Of a stretch of DNA of 64,000 nt, positions 38,001 through 49,304 are shown piece after piece (the stretch's first letter is position 1; each line of letters starts with the position of its first letter). Origin of the DNA: Simiduia aestuariiviva (GTDB lineage Bacteria > Pseudomonadota > Gammaproteobacteria > Pseudomonadales > Cellvibrionaceae); the NCBI RefSeq assembly GCF_014192475.1, contig NZ_JACHXZ010000001.1:792110-856109 (forward strand). The letters run 5' to 3'. The notes under the pieces are model-generated. The model did not search any database. It saw only the letters and a list, made by a program, of their open reading frames with translations, and was not told where the DNA came from. The translations under genes and the position numbers were made by a program.

Positions 38001-39302
38001 TCAGCGATTGCCAGAAGGTGCCGGCCGGCGATTGCCGGAGCGGCCTGAGACTGGTTTGGTCTTTTTGGCAGAACCAGCGGCGCGCTGCCCATCGGCGTGG
38101 CCACTGTAGGGCTTTTTGGGTTTTTTTGGTTTGATCGGACGCGTATTGAGGCTGGTGGGCGGCAACGCATTGACGGCTTCAAAGCCCGCCACAATCTCAC
38201 GACTAATCAATTGCTGGGTAAGTCGTTCAATGTCTTTTAGCTGTTTTAATTCATCGGCACTCACTAAAGACACCGCTTGACCGGTAGCGCCGGCGCGCCC
38301 GGTTCGACCGATGCGGTGCACGTAATCTTCGGGCACGTTGGGCAAGTCAAAATTAACCACTTGCGGCAGTTGATCGATGTCGATGCCGCGTGCGGCGATA
38401 TCGGTGGCCACCAAAACCCGTACTTTATTGTTTTTAAAATCTGCCAGCGCTTTGGTGCGCGCATTTTGACTTTTGTTGCCATGAATAGCGGCTGACTCTA
38501 TGCCCGCGCCTTCCAGCTGTTTCGCCAATTTGTTTGCGCCGTGCTTGGTGCGTGAAAACACCAATACCTGATGCCAATTGTGTTCTTTAATCAAGTGAAT
38601 CAACAGCGACGACTTTTTGTTTTTGTCTACGGGACACAACCACTGTTTAACGGTTTCCACTGTGGTGTTGCGCGGCGCCACATCAATTTCCACGGGGTTG
38701 TGCACCAAACCCTTGGCGAGGGTTCGAATTTCGTCCGAGAAGGTGGCGGAAAACAACAGGTTTTGTCGCTTGGCGGGCAATAGTTTCAAAATGCGTTTGA
38801 TGTCGTGAATAAAGCCCATGTCGAGCATGCGATCGGCTTCATCGAGCACCAGCATTTCCAGCTTATTAAATTTCACTGCATTTTGACCAAACAGGTCGAG
38901 CAGACGGCCGGGCGTAGCCACTAGCACATCTACGCCTTTGCGCAGTTTCATCATTTGCGGATTGATGCCGACACCACCGAACACCACCGCTGATCGCAGG
39001 GGTAAATGCTTGCCATAGTTGGCCACACTTTCTCCCACTTGCGCTGCCAATTCACGGGTTGGCGTCAGCACCAGTACGCGCACGTGATTTGACGGCGCCC
39101 GCTCGCCCCGGGTTAACAGCTCCAGAATGGGCAGGGTAAAGCCTGCGGTCTTTCCGGTGCCCGTTTGCGCGGCGGCCATGACATCTTTACCGGCAATGAC
39201 GGCAGGTATGGCTTGGGCTTGGATGGGTGAGGGTGTTTCATAGCCCTGTTCGGCTACGGCTTCAAGGATGGGGGCAGATAGGCCCAGGTCGGCAAAACGC
39301 AT
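38001..39302 (-). CDS. rhlE: DEAD-box RNA helicase RhlE
   Basis: A 433-residue ATP-dependent RNA helicase. Motifs in order: [14 protein letters not shown] (Q motif), [12 protein letters not shown] (Walker A), [28 protein letters not shown], and [12 protein letters not shown]. The tail of about 60 residues is basic. RhlE acts in ribosome assembly and RNA turnover with PNPase and RNase E. The frame opens at 39422, but MRFADLGLS at 39302 is the conserved start. It is divergent from dbpA. Confidence 0.94.
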   Translation of the reverse strand: MRFADLGLSAPILEAVAEQGYETPSPIQAQAIPAVIAGKDVMAAAQTGTGKTAGFTLPILELLTRGERAPSNHVRVLVLTPTRELAAQVGESVANYGKHLPLRSAVVFGGVGINPQMMKLRKGVDVLVATPGRLLDLFGQNAVKFNKLEMLVLDEADRMLDMGFIHDIKRILKLLPAKRQNLLFSATFSDEIRTLAKGLVHNPVEIDVAPRNTTVETVKQWLCPVDKNKKSSLLIHLIKEHNWHQVLVFSRTKHGANKLAKQLEGAGIESAAIHGNKSQNARTKALADFKNNKVRVLVATDIAARGIDIDQLPQVVNFDLPNVPEDYVHRIGRTGRAGATGQAVSLVSADELKQLKDIERLTQQLISREIVAGFEAVNALPPTSLNTRPIKPKKPKKPYSGHADGQRAAGSAKKTKPVSGRSGNRRPAPSGNR

Positions 39303-39643
39303 GCAGTTCTCGAGTTGTTCAAAAAATGGCCAGCACCGCTGGCGGCGGTGCAGCTTACAGGATCGGGCTGTGAAGTACCACGCATTAGTGAGGCCAGTGA
39401 TACTAAGGTATTCGCTGGCCAAACAGTAATGGCCGATTCTACTTTCACAGTGCCGCTATTGCGGTCTCATCTAAGGCGAGGTGGGTTTGCGTCATCGTTG
39501 ATGCCGCGCTGTTGCTACACAATTGACGGTCAAAGGCAAAAGGTGGCAGTGAGCCCACTGTGCGTGAAAGTGCCATAAGGCTTGACCGCTTATGGTGTAA
39601 ACTAGCGTATTCGCTAGCGTTCACAACACCACCGGGGGCACCC
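39303..39643. other. Divergent gap between rhlE and dbpA
   Basis: The gap contains small inverted repeats (ctagcg near 39603 facing cgctag near 39612) but no gene I can support. Reading frames on both strands are extensions of the helicase frames. Two divergent promoters are expected here. Confidence 0.4.
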
Positions 39644-41034
<1,391 letters not shown>

Positions 41035-41038
<4 letters not shown>

Positions 41039-41895
41039 TCTGTGCGGGGTGCCAACCAGTTCGCTGGCAACGGCGTGAGTTGCCCTTGGCCGTTGTGATT
41101 GCTGCCGGTAAACGCGTTGATGGTGGCTATTCGGTCCGCATGCAGCGGGTGGCTATTGAGCAGCGCCAACAGCGGCTGCTCGGCCAGCGCATTCCCTCGC
41201 CCTTGCTCAGCCACTAAATAGTTAAATAGCGCATCGGCACCTAAGGTGTGCCCGTAGTATTGCCGCAAGGTTTCCAGTGCCCGCAAATCGGCGGCGGCCT
41301 CGGCACTGCGACTAAAACTAAGTTGTGTGACTAAGCTGAATTGACTGGCGAGTTGGTGCGCCATGGCACCATCCCCTACGCCGGTCAGGCTCATAATTGC
41401 CAGCGCAACGGTCAAGCCTCGACCGGTGGCGATAATCGGATCGCGGTGGCTGATGTGGGCAATTTCATGGGCCAACACCATGGCCAATGCATTTTCATTG
41501 GGCATCACTTCGAGTAATCCGCGACTGATAAAAATGTGGCCGCCGAGCGTGGCAAAGGCGTTGATGTCGTCGCTGTCGAGTAGATGTATGCGAATAGGGT
41601 GGGGGGCTTGCTGTGCTTGCGCGAGCGAATGGCCCAAGGATTGGAGGTATATCAGCGCGGGTGTTGGTGGTGCATCACCCGGTTGAAAATAATTGACTTC
41701 CATATGTTGCGCGAGTCGTTGTTCCATTTCAAAGGGGACAAACGTGACTAAATAGTTTGCCAGGGCAATCAATAAGGCAATGGCGACTGTGAGTGCAATA
41801 CCCACGGCCGCCAGCATCCAGAAAAATTCTTTCAGCGGGTGCTGTGGGTGCACGTTGATGCCCTCTGGAATGGGCGGATTCCGATAGTCGGTCAC
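41035..41895 (-). CDS. M48 family metalloprotease (membrane)
   Basis: A 286-residue zinc protease. The catalytic site HEIAHISH follows ALAMVLA. One membrane segment near residues 30-52 (LAAVGIALTVAIALLIALANYLV) anchors it. M48 proteases of this kind degrade damaged membrane or periplasmic proteins. The start is GTG and its first codon overlaps the stop of the upstream YbjQ gene (GTGA). The 3-prime end overlaps dbpA by 4 bp, convergently. Confidence 0.88.
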
Positions 41896-42344
41896 GAGGT
41901 GTGCGGAATCAACGCGGTGCCGTAGGCGTAAACTTCTACCGACCCGGTTTGCTGCTGGTAACCGTTGTAGATAGATGCCGTTTCCAGTTTCACGTTAAAA
42001 ATTTGAGTTGCGCCCAAATCCTGCGCCGCCACTTTCATTCGCAGTATGGCTTCGCGTCTGGCTCGCTCTACCAGCGTTTCGTAGGCCGATACGCGTCCGC
42101 CGATCAAACCGCGCAATGCGGCTGCTATCAGCTTAAAGTAATCGATGGAAATGACTACGTTGCCGCCCACGAGCTGGCTGTCTACTGGCCCAATGTCACT
42201 TGGCGGAGTGCGTGCGCTAAAGCACATGATGTTGCGCAGCAAGTGCTCGCGCGCAATGATGGAGGCAAAGTGGCGCCTTTCTATCACACTGCCAAACGCA
42301 TACCCTAAGGTTGTGAGTACGACTAATATGATCAGCGATTCCAT
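41892..42344 (-). CDS. YbjQ-domain protein with N-terminal membrane helix
   Basis: A 150-residue protein. A short hydrophobic helix (SLIILVVLTTLGYAFGSV) leads to a YbjQ (UPF0145, heavy-metal-binding-type) domain with ARREAILRMKVAAQDLGAT and VEVYAYGTALIP. Family members form pentamers; their role is unknown. It is coupled to the M48 protease downstream and sits 6 bp from a second, soluble YbjQ gene. Confidence 0.8.
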   Translation of the reverse strand: MESLIILVVLTTLGYAFGSVIERRHFASIIAREHLLRNIMCFSARTPPSDIGPVDSQLVGGNVVISIDYFKLIAAALRGLIGGRVSAYETLVERARREAILRMKVAAQDLGATQIFNVKLETASIYNGYQQQTGSVEVYAYGTALIPHTS

Positions 42345-42350
42345 GGCCTG

Positions 42351-42665
42351 TTACTCCAATACCACCGCTGTGCCGTAGGCGAATAGTTCAGCCGCGCCGG
42401 CGGAAATAGACGATGTAGAGTAGCGCACGTTAATCACCGCGTTGGCGCCAATGGCTTGAGCCTGCTGCACCATACGTGCCGTGGCTTCTTCGCGGGCCTC
42501 GGTGAGGAGTTCTGTATAGCCCTTGAGTTCGCCGCCAAAAATATTTTTAAGCCCAGCCATGATGTCTCGGCCCGCGTGCTTTGCACGGACGGTGTTGCCC
42601 TGCACCATGCCTAAGTGCTGAGTGATCCGTTTGCCTGGCACGGCTTCTATGTTGGTGATGAACAT
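42351..42665 (-). CDS. YbjQ family protein
   Basis: A 104-residue soluble protein of the UPF0145/YbjQ family. It begins MFITNIEAVPGKRITQHLG with an aaaggaatt ribosome site and holds GRDIMAGLKNIFGGELKGY and AIGANAVINVRYST, the conserved segments of the family. The frame extends to 42845 but only this part is conserved. With the next two genes it forms a small operon ending in the M48 protease. Confidence 0.85.
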   Translation of the reverse strand: MFITNIEAVPGKRITQHLGMVQGNTVRAKHAGRDIMAGLKNIFGGELKGYTELLTEAREEATARMVQQAQAIGANAVINVRYSTSSISAGAAELFAYGTAVVLE

Positions 42666-42781
42666 GATGAATTCCTTTCTCAGGGTACTGTTAATGTATC
42701 GCTGACTAGCGTGTGAGGTACGAGGTGGCGCTAGGGCGTAAGTCGGTTGCATAGTAGCGCTTGGCGTTACGCAGGCAAAGC

Positions 42782-43480
42782 TTAAAGCGTTAGATTGACG
42801 CTGTGGCCGATCAACGCCGTTATGCCCATGGCCAGTGCACCCCAAAGCACAATGCGCACGACGGATTTAACGGGCTGGCCACCACCGCGTAACGCCGACC
42901 ACCAGCCCAAAAATGCCAGCGCCCCAAGTGACGAAGTGCACAACCAAAAAATGGGGTGGCGAACGTCCACAAGCATTGCAAGGTAGAGACTACAGAGGGG
43001 CAGTAAACTGCCCGCGCAGAACGCCATGGCGGAAGACATGGCGGCCTGCAGGGGGTTGGTTGTGGTGATGTGAGAAATGCCGAGTTCGTCGCGGGCGTGG
43101 GCCTCTAAGGCGTTATGGGCCATCAATTGCTGCGCCACCTCACCGGCCAGCGCGGGAGCCAGCCCCCGCCCGCGGTAGATTTCCGCCAGCTCGGCCTGCT
43201 CAGCTTCGCGGTGATCGCGCAACGCCTGCCGTTCGCGCGCAAGGTCGGCCGACTCAATATCTGACTGGGTGCTGACCGACACATATTCGCCCGCGGCCAT
43301 GGAGAGTGCACCGGCCACAGTTGCGGCTATACCGGTAATCAGCAGGGTGTTGCTGTTCATACCTGCAGCGGCTACGCCTGCGAGTAAACTGGTGGTAGAG
43401 ACAATGCCATCATTAGCCCCGAGCACCGCAGCTCGCAGCCAGTTAGTGCGATGTATAAAATGGTGTTCACTGTGCGGCAT
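42782..43480 (-). CDS. VIT1/CCC1 family membrane transporter
   Basis: A 232-residue membrane protein with five hydrophobic segments. LRAAVLGANDGIVSTTSLLAG and ALSMAAGEYVSVSTQSD are the metal-transport signatures of the vacuolar iron transporter family, found in bacteria as iron or manganese exporters. The central helix pair (about 70-150) is charged and cytosolic. The ATG at 43480 follows gaggag; the frame opens at 43558. It starts the run of minus-strand genes toward the YbjQ pair. Confidence 0.88.
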   Translation of the reverse strand: MPHSEHHFIHRTNWLRAAVLGANDGIVSTTSLLAGVAAAGMNSNTLLITGIAATVAGALSMAAGEYVSVSTQSDIESADLARERQALRDHREAEQAELAEIYRGRGLAPALAGEVAQQLMAHNALEAHARDELGISHITTTNPLQAAMSSAMAFCAGSLLPLCSLYLAMLVDVRHPIFWLCTSSLGALAFLGWWSALRGGGQPVKSVVRIVLWGALAMGITALIGHSVNLTL

Positions 43481-43683
43481 AGGGCGGGACTCCTCAATGT
43501 GTGCTTCCGATCCTGAGTATAGGGAAAGGGCCGGTGTTTTAGGGTGTTTGTGCAACACCTAGCGTCGGAAAACGGCTCCCCATTTAACGCTAAACGGGCT
43601 ATCATGTGCGCCATTTTTCACGGTCGTCGATGACGACGGCCCGAGTGAGCTTGGCTCCACTAACGCAATATAAGAGAGGCCCC

Positions 43684-44253
43684 ATGAGCATTAAGTCAGA
43701 TAAGTGGATGCGCCGCATGGCCGAAGATCACGGCATGATTGAGCCCTATGAACCGGGCCAAGTGCGCCATGCACCCGATGGGCACCGCATTGTGTCCTAT
43801 GGTACCTCTTCTTACGGTTACGACGTGCGCTGTGCCAACGAGTTTAAAATTTTTACCAACGTGCACTCCACCATTGTCGACCCAAAGAATTTTGATGAGA
43901 ACAGCTTTGTGGACATTCAAAGCGACGTTTGCATTATTCCACCCAACTCCTTTGCCTTGGCGCGCACGGTTGAGTATTTCCGCATTCCGCGCAATGTACT
44001 GACAGTGTGCTTGGGGAAATCCACCTATGCACGTTGTGGCATTATCGTGAACGTGACTCCGCTTGAGCCCGAATGGGAAGGTCACGTGACCTTGGAGTTT
44101 TCAAACACAACACCGTTGCCCGCTAAAATTTACGCCAATGAAGGCGTGGCGCAAATGTTGTTCTTTGAATCTGATGAAGTGTGTGAAACCTCATACAAAG
44201 ATCGCGGCGGAAAGTATCAAGGTCAGACGGGTGTTACCCTGCCTAAAACCTGA
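43684..44253 (+). CDS. dcd: dCTP deaminase
   Basis: A 189-residue trimeric enzyme that deaminates dCTP to dUTP for dTTP synthesis. The motifs [20 protein letters not shown] and [24 protein letters not shown], plus the C-terminal QTGVTLPKT, are those of Escherichia coli Dcd. It lies 27 bp before lhgO on the same strand. Confidence 0.96.
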   Translation: MSIKSDKWMRRMAEDHGMIEPYEPGQVRHAPDGHRIVSYGTSSYGYDVRCANEFKIFTNVHSTIVDPKNFDENSFVDIQSDVCIIPPNSFALARTVEYFRIPRNVLTVCLGKSTYARCGIIVNVTPLEPEWEGHVTLEFSNTTPLPAKIYANEGVAQMLFFESDEVCETSYKDRGGKYQGQTGVTLPKT

Positions 44254-44280
44254 TAGTCCGCCCCCAAGGCGCGCCCAGCT

Positions 44281-45480
44281 ATGAAATTCGGTGTGATTGG
44301 CGCCGGCATAGTGGGCGTCGCAACGGCGCGGGCCATTCAGCAACGTTGGCCGTCGGCCCGCGTTTTGTTGTTGGAAAAAGAATCCGCCCCCGCGCTTCAT
44401 CAATCAGGACGCAACAGCGGCGTCATCCACGCCGGTGTTTATTATCCTCCGAACAGCTTGAAAGCTGACTTTTGCCGGCGTGGCATGGCGGCGACCTATG
44501 CCTATGCCGATGCCCATCAAATTCCCTGTCGCAACACGGGAAAGTTAATCGTGGCCGCTCATGAAAGTGAGTTGAAGGCCATGCACGCATTAGCTGATCG
44601 CGCGGCGCACAATGGCATAGTGGTACAGCCGCTGTGCGCAAGCGATTTACAACGACGTGAAGCCGCAGTGAGTGGTGCCGGTGCGCTGTGGGTGCCCGCG
44701 TCCGGTATTGTTGATTATGGCGCGCAGGTGTGCGCCATGGTTGCAGAGTTCACTGATGCAGGTGGCAGTCTTTTACTAAATAGTTGCGTGCAACATATCG
44801 ATGAACGTGCGAGTGGCATTAACCTAAGGCTAACTAACGGCGAGCAATGCAGAGTGGATGCGCTCATAGTGTGTGGCGGATTGCAGGCTGATCGCTTGAT
44901 TCGCGCACAAGGTTTGGTGCCGGATTTTTCCATTTTGCCGTTTCGCGGTGAATATTATCGCGTGCGGTCAGGGGCGGTAACACTGTCGCATTTAATATAC
45001 CCCGTGCCCGATCCCGAACTGCCGTTTTTGGGCGTGCATTTAACGCTCATGACGAACGGTGCAATCACCGCGGGTCCAAATGCGGTGTTGGGATTGCAGC
45101 GCGAGGGCTACGGTCAGGCGCATCAAATGAACACTCACTGGCAAGATGTTTGGTCGCTGTTGTTTTATCCCGGTTTTTGGCGATTGCTTGCGCGCTATCC
45201 GGGCGCGGCATTGCGTGAATGGCGAGACAGTTGTTGGCGGCGTGGGTACCTTCGTCGGCTGCAGAGCTATTGCCCGACATTGACCTTGCAAGACTTACAA
45301 CCTTGGCCCACGGGTATTCGTGCTCAAGCCGTGTTGGCCAACGGTGAATTGGTGCAGGATTTCCATTTTATGCAAACTGATCGCACGTTACATGTGTGCA
45401 GTGCGCCTTCCCCGGCGGCCACTTCGGCTTTTCCCATTGCGCAGTATCTTATTCAAAAACTGGAGGCGCAGTTGCCATGA
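44281..45480 (+). CDS. lhgO: L-2-hydroxyglutarate oxidase/dehydrogenase
   Basis: A 399-residue FAD-dependent enzyme that oxidises L-2-hydroxyglutarate to 2-oxoglutarate and passes electrons to the membrane quinone pool. The FAD-binding fold starts with VIGAGIVGVATARAI. SGRNSGVIHAGVYYPPNSLK is the family signature. The 3-prime end shows CSAPSPAATSAFPIAQYL. It shares 4 bp with arfB. Confidence 0.93.
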   Translation: MKFGVIGAGIVGVATARAIQQRWPSARVLLLEKESAPALHQSGRNSGVIHAGVYYPPNSLKADFCRRGMAATYAYADAHQIPCRNTGKLIVAAHESELKAMHALADRAAHNGIVVQPLCASDLQRREAAVSGAGALWVPASGIVDYGAQVCAMVAEFTDAGGSLLLNSCVQHIDERASGINLRLTNGEQCRVDALIVCGGLQADRLIRAQGLVPDFSILPFRGEYYRVRSGAVTLSHLIYPVPDPELPFLGVHLTLMTNGAITAGPNAVLGLQREGYGQAHQMNTHWQDVWSLLFYPGFWRLLARYPGAALREWRDSCWRRGYLRRLQSYCPTLTLQDLQPWPTGIRAQAVLANGELVQDFHFMQTDRTLHVCSAPSPAATSAFPIAQYLIQKLEAQLP

Positions 45481-45890
45481 TGCCGTTAAGTTTTATGGAG
45501 CAGTTGGAGCGCGAAGTGGATATTAGCTTTACGCTCGCGCAGGGCAACGGTGGCCAAAACGTCAATAAAGTTTCAACGGCGGTGCAGTTGCGTTTTGATG
45601 TGGCTAACTCGCAGTTGATCAACGAGCACTGTCGGCAAACGTTGTTGAACAGTGGCGATTCGCGCCTGACCAAAGACGGTGTGCTGGTACTGCGCGCGCA
45701 GGAATTTCGGACGCAACAAAAAAATAAAGCCGCTGCCCTCGAACGCCTGCGGGACCTCATTCAGGCGGCCAGTGAAGTGCGCAAGAAACGGCGGGCAACC
45801 AGACCTACCCGAGGTTCAAAAGAGCGGCGGTTGAAAAGCAAAACTGTCCGTGGTGCTATCAAACAGGGACGTGGAAAAGTGGATTTTTAA
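45477..45890 (+). CDS. arfB: Alternative ribosome rescue factor ArfB
   Basis: A 137-residue peptidyl-tRNA hydrolase that frees stalled ribosomes without tmRNA. The GGQ catalytic motif lies in AQGNGGQNVNKVSTAVQLRF near residue 25, then QEFRTQQKNKAAAL and a basic tail (RPTRGSKERRLKSK) that enters the empty mRNA channel. Two adjacent ATG codons (45477, 45480) may serve as start. The gene overlaps lhgO by 4 bp (ATGA). Confidence 0.93.
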   Translation: MMPLSFMEQLEREVDISFTLAQGNGGQNVNKVSTAVQLRFDVANSQLINEHCRQTLLNSGDSRLTKDGVLVLRAQEFRTQQKNKAAALERLRDLIQAASEVRKKRRATRPTRGSKERRLKSKTVRGAIKQGRGKVDF

Positions 45891-45934
45891 CCGACACTAT
45901 GACGTGCCGGTTAAAAAGTGGGTTATGTCCGCTA

Positions 45935-46495
45935 TTAATTGCGAGCGAAGACGGGATCTGGCTCGTTCCACTCATAGCCTTTGGAGCGAATGTATTGCAG
46001 CAGCCGCGCAGTTTTCGCGCGCTGTCGCTCACAGGAAAAACGTTCGTGTAAATTGTTGCCCATCAGCGCCAAGAAATCATCGCGTTTGAGCTTGATTAAA
46101 TTTTCATGATCGCCCGCCTCCATGTAGACCTCTTCCTGCTCTGAAAGCGCATCGTCCCAGATCACTCGCAAGCCGTAGGCCTGGCCTAGGATGGGTATGG
46201 CGCCGGGCGCACAATCTTCAAACAAAACTTCTAGTTCATCTTCGCCGGCCAGCTCCAAGTGGCGGTCGAAAATTTGATTCAGAGTGTGTCGTTTGACTTT
46301 GTAGCAGGCGGGCAAGACGGCGACAGTGTAATACATGTCTTCATCGCGAAATACCACAGCCTTGGCGAGTTTCAGTGGGGGGATGTGAGCGCTGTTGGCA
46401 GTATTGACGCTGCCTTCAGCGTATTGGTGGGGTACGACTTCAAAGGGGACCTTTTGTTGCGACAAAAAATGCGCAAGGTTACTGGCTAATCCCAT
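45935..46495 (-). CDS. YbaK/EbsC-type aminoacyl-tRNA deacylase domain protein
   Basis: A 186-residue protein. The N-terminal 150 residues match the YbaK/prolyl-tRNA editing fold: VPFEVVPHQYAEGSVNTANS, LAKAVVFRDEDMYYTVAVLPA, and FEDCAPGAIPILGQAYGL. Such proteins hydrolyse misacylated tRNAs. A short charged tail follows. The start at 46495 has ggagg spaced by seven bases; the frame extends to 46618. Confidence 0.85.
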   Translation of the reverse strand: MGLASNLAHFLSQQKVPFEVVPHQYAEGSVNTANSAHIPPLKLAKAVVFRDEDMYYTVAVLPACYKVKRHTLNQIFDRHLELAGEDELEVLFEDCAPGAIPILGQAYGLRVIWDDALSEQEEVYMEAGDHENLIKLKRDDFLALMGNNLHERFSCERQRAKTARLLQYIRSKGYEWNEPDPVFARN

Positions 46496-46805
46496 ACAAC
46501 GCCTCCAAATACCGTGTAGATACACAAACGCGGTTAATGCTGTGGGCGTTAAAGAGATACCGCACCCGCAGCACCTTCGGTTTCGGCTTAAACATACCCG
46601 TTTTTGGGGCGTGAGCAAAGCCGATACAACACCTCAACCTTGAGTCATTAGTACTCTGGGGTTTTGTTAGAGGTAGGTTAAGTATAAGTGCTATCTGTGA
46701 CGGAATAATGTCAATGTGGTCTAGGTATGTGGTTTTTTATACAGCTGCGACAGAAGCTTAAACGGTTAACCTTGCGCAGTTATTGGGTTGGCAGGGGGCG
46801 GGAAA
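46496..46805. other. Gap between the YbaK-type gene and the aminotransferase
   Basis: I see no gene or strong structured element apart from the aminotransferase terminator at its right edge. The promoter of the YbaK-type gene is expected here. Confidence 0.4.
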
Positions 46806-46832
46806 TAAAAAAGGGGCGCAATTGCGCCCCCA
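46806..46832 (-). terminator. Terminator of the aminotransferase gene
   Basis: The palindrome ggggcgcaattgcgcccc is followed, on the minus strand, by six T. It begins 15 bp after the aminotransferase stop codon. Confidence 0.88.
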
Positions 46833-46846
46833 GTTTTACGACGAAA

Positions 46847-48220
46847 CTATTTGCCAAGTCGCTGAGCGGTAAGATCCAGCGCCTTGCGCGCGCGGTCCAC
46901 CAGTTCATCGATTTCGTCGGTGCTCATGGTGAGTGGTGGTGCAATGATCATGGTGTCGCCCACGGCGCGCATAACCAGGCCGTTTTCGATACAGGCTGCA
47001 CGACAGAGATCACCGGCAGTGCTGTTGTCGTCAAAGCGGGTGCGGGCAGATTTGTCATTGGTGAGTTCGATTGCACCCACAAATCCAACGCCGCGCGCCT
47101 CGCCCACGATGGGGTGATCGGCGAGTGTGGCGAATTGTTCTTGCAGGTAGACGCCCTTGGTGTCGCGCACTTGCTCTAGAATTTTATCGCGCTGCAGGAT
47201 GTTGATGGTGGCTAGCGCGGCAGCACATGCGGCCGGGTGGCCGGAGTAGGTGTAGCCGTGGTAGAACTCGCCGCCCTGCGTTTTTAAGACATCGGCCACG
47301 CGGTCGCCAACCATGACGCCGCCCAGCGGCTGGTAGCCGTTGGTGACACCCTTGGCGAATGGCATTAGGTCCGCTTCGACATTGAAATAGTCGGCGCCAA
47401 ACCAGTGACCGGTGCGGCCGAAGCCACAGATGACTTCGTCGGTAATTAACAAAATGCCGTATTGATCGCAAATGCGCTTCACTTCGGGCCAGTAGGTGGA
47501 CGGAGGCACAATCACGCCGCCGGCGCCTTGGATGGGCTCGCCAATGAAGGCCGCAACCTTATCGGCGCCCAATTCCAGAATCTTGGTTTCAATTGAGCGC
47601 GCGGCTTTTAAGCCGAACTCTTCGGGGCTCATGTCGCCGCCTTCGCCATACCAGTAGGGCTGATCTACGTGGTGTACGTAGGGTAGGCGGGTAAATTGGC
47701 TGTGCATGCCGCCCATGCCACCGAGGCTCGCGCCGCCGATGGTGGAGCCGTGGTAGGCGTTGTGTCGGCTGATAAATATTTTGCGCTCTGGCTGGCCCAA
47801 CAGATCCCAGTAGCGGTGCACCATGCGGATCACCGTGTCGTTGGCTTCACTGCCCGAACCGGTGTAGAACACATTGTTCATGTGGGGCGCGGCCACTTCT
47901 GCCAGTTTGGCGGACAATTCGATTGACGGCGGGTGGGCGCACTGGAAGAAGCTGTTGTAGAAGGGCAGCTCTTTGAGCTGCTCAGCCACGGCATCGGCGA
48001 TTTCTTGCTGGCCATAGCCGAGGTTGCAGCACCAGAGGCCGGACATACCGTCCAGAATTTTCTGGCCATCAGACGTATAGATGTACGGGCCTTCGGCTCT
48101 AGTGATGATTCGGCTGCCGCGCTCCATTTGGTCTTTAAAGTCAGTAAAGGGGTGCAGGTAGTGTCCGGCATCCATGGATTGCCACTCGGCAGTGGAGCGC
48201 TTTTGATACGTCTGGCTCAT
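46847..48220 (-). CDS. Class III aminotransferase, probable putrescine-pyruvate type (SpuC-like)
   Basis: A 457-residue PLP enzyme. Key features: GSEANDTVIRMVHRYW, DEVICGFGRTG, and the PLP lysine in FAKGVTNGYQPLGG. Length equals SpuC of Pseudomonas aeruginosa (456). Genes nearby for a GntR regulator and a glutamine-synthetase-like ligase suggest putrescine or related diamine breakdown rather than the beta-alanine route, though the substrate is not certain from sequence. The start at 48220 has an aggagg site; the frame extends to 48364. Confidence 0.88.
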   Translation of the reverse strand: MSQTYQKRSTAEWQSMDAGHYLHPFTDFKDQMERGSRIITRAEGPYIYTSDGQKILDGMSGLWCCNLGYGQQEIADAVAEQLKELPFYNSFFQCAHPPSIELSAKLAEVAAPHMNNVFYTGSGSEANDTVIRMVHRYWDLLGQPERKIFISRHNAYHGSTIGGASLGGMGGMHSQFTRLPYVHHVDQPYWYGEGGDMSPEEFGLKAARSIETKILELGADKVAAFIGEPIQGAGGVIVPPSTYWPEVKRICDQYGILLITDEVICGFGRTGHWFGADYFNVEADLMPFAKGVTNGYQPLGGVMVGDRVADVLKTQGGEFYHGYTYSGHPAACAAALATINILQRDKILEQVRDTKGVYLQEQFATLADHPIVGEARGVGFVGAIELTNDKSARTRFDDNSTAGDLCRAACIENGLVMRAVGDTMIIAPPLTMSTDEIDELVDRARKALDLTAQRLGK

Positions 48221-48313
48221 AGAACCTCCTGAAGCGCCGGCGGGGCGCGTTGATTTAATGCGCTGTCGGTGGGGCCTACTGCGCCCTGCGCCGACAGCGT
48301 TGGTGTCTGTGGG

Positions 48314-48335
48314 TAATAATGTGATCACATTATTA
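48314..48335. promoter_or_regulatory. Perfect palindrome upstream of the aminotransferase, likely GntR operator
   Basis: A perfect 22 bp palindrome, centred on TGTGATCACA and flanked by AT-rich arms, lies 94 bp before the aminotransferase start. The same core with its right arm, TGTGATCACATTATT, recurs at 49102-49116 in front of the GntR gene. Confidence 0.78.
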
Positions 48336-48369
48336 GGGTGTTTGGCAACACCCCGAGTGTGCAATCAGC

Positions 48370-49050
48370 TCAAATTGGTTCGCCTTCAGTGGTGGCCACC
48401 TCTAACTCTTCTTGCCCTAAGGCGCCGATGCCCTCGCGGATGTCGCTGGCGATGGCCAGTTTGAGCGCGAGTGCATCGCGCGCGGCGATAGCGTCGGTGG
48501 CCTGTACGTGCCGGTCCGTGAGGTAACCCAAACCTATTCGGTTTAGCACAAGTCGCATGAACGGCGCGCTCTGTAGCCACAAACTTTCGATCAACGGCAA
48601 GATGACCTCGTTGGGGCCGTGGCGGTAGAGGGTCAGGTGAAACTCGAGATTTGTGCGGATGTAGCTTTCGGCGTCCTGTACTTCGATGGCTTGGGTCACT
48701 TGGTCGTCCAGGGCCTTTAAGTGGGCCAAGTCATCGGTGGAGATGTGCGCCATAGCGCGCAGTGCTGCTTGGGTCTCAAGGGCGATACGCGCCTCGACAA
48801 TCTGCTCTAGTCGACTGGCGGTCATGTGCGGCACGGTCACGCGGCGATTGTCTTGCAGCGCCAAGGCGTGTTCGGCGGTGAGGCGGCGCAGGGCTTCGCG
48901 CACGGGCATGGGGCTGACATCGAGCATTTCTGCGATACCGCGAATAGTGACTGCCCGACCCGGAACAAAGCGGCCGCACAGAATGGCTTCGCGCAACTGG
49001 AAGTACACGCGCTCCTGCTGGGTCTTAAATTCGGTGTTGGGTTCGCTCAT
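48370..49050 (-). CDS. GntR family transcriptional regulator (FCD domain)
   Basis: A 226-residue regulator. The winged helix (LREAILCGRFVPGRAVTI, DVSPMPVREALRRL) is followed by an FCD ligand-binding domain with EARIALETQAA and the conserved NLEFHLTLYRHG, whose histidine often binds metal. FCD regulators commonly sense carboxylic or amino acids. The gene lies between two copies of the TGTGATCACA palindrome, one upstream of itself and one before the aminotransferase, suggesting autoregulation and control of the pathway. Confidence 0.92.
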   Translation of the reverse strand: MSEPNTEFKTQQERVYFQLREAILCGRFVPGRAVTIRGIAEMLDVSPMPVREALRRLTAEHALALQDNRRVTVPHMTASRLEQIVEARIALETQAALRAMAHISTDDLAHLKALDDQVTQAIEVQDAESYIRTNLEFHLTLYRHGPNEVILPLIESLWLQSAPFMRLVLNRIGLGYLTDRHVQATDAIAARDALALKLAIASDIREGIGALGQEELEVATTEGEPI

Positions 49051-49304
49051 GGGGTTTGACTTTACTAATGGCCGAGGTTAGATTATCCCATAACTTGGAT
49101 TTGTGATCACATTATTTTTGTGATGGATGGGTAAAAAGACTTATCGCAGTAGTGTGTGATCTGGCAGTGAGGGCGGCAGAATGGCTGAGATCACTGGCCT
49201 GTTTTTTTATGGCTCAAAAAACAGAATAATACTTCGTTTATTCTGGTGAACACAGGCAATTCCCTAGGCAAACAGAGAGGCATGGGCTTCGGTCCAGTTG
49301 AATC
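49051..49304. other. Divergent gap with a second GntR-type operator
   Basis: The gap between the divergent GntR and LuxR-type genes contains TTGTGATCACATTATT (49101-49116), about 52 bp before the GntR start. It should also hold the LuxR-type promoter. No gene was seen. Confidence 0.6.
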
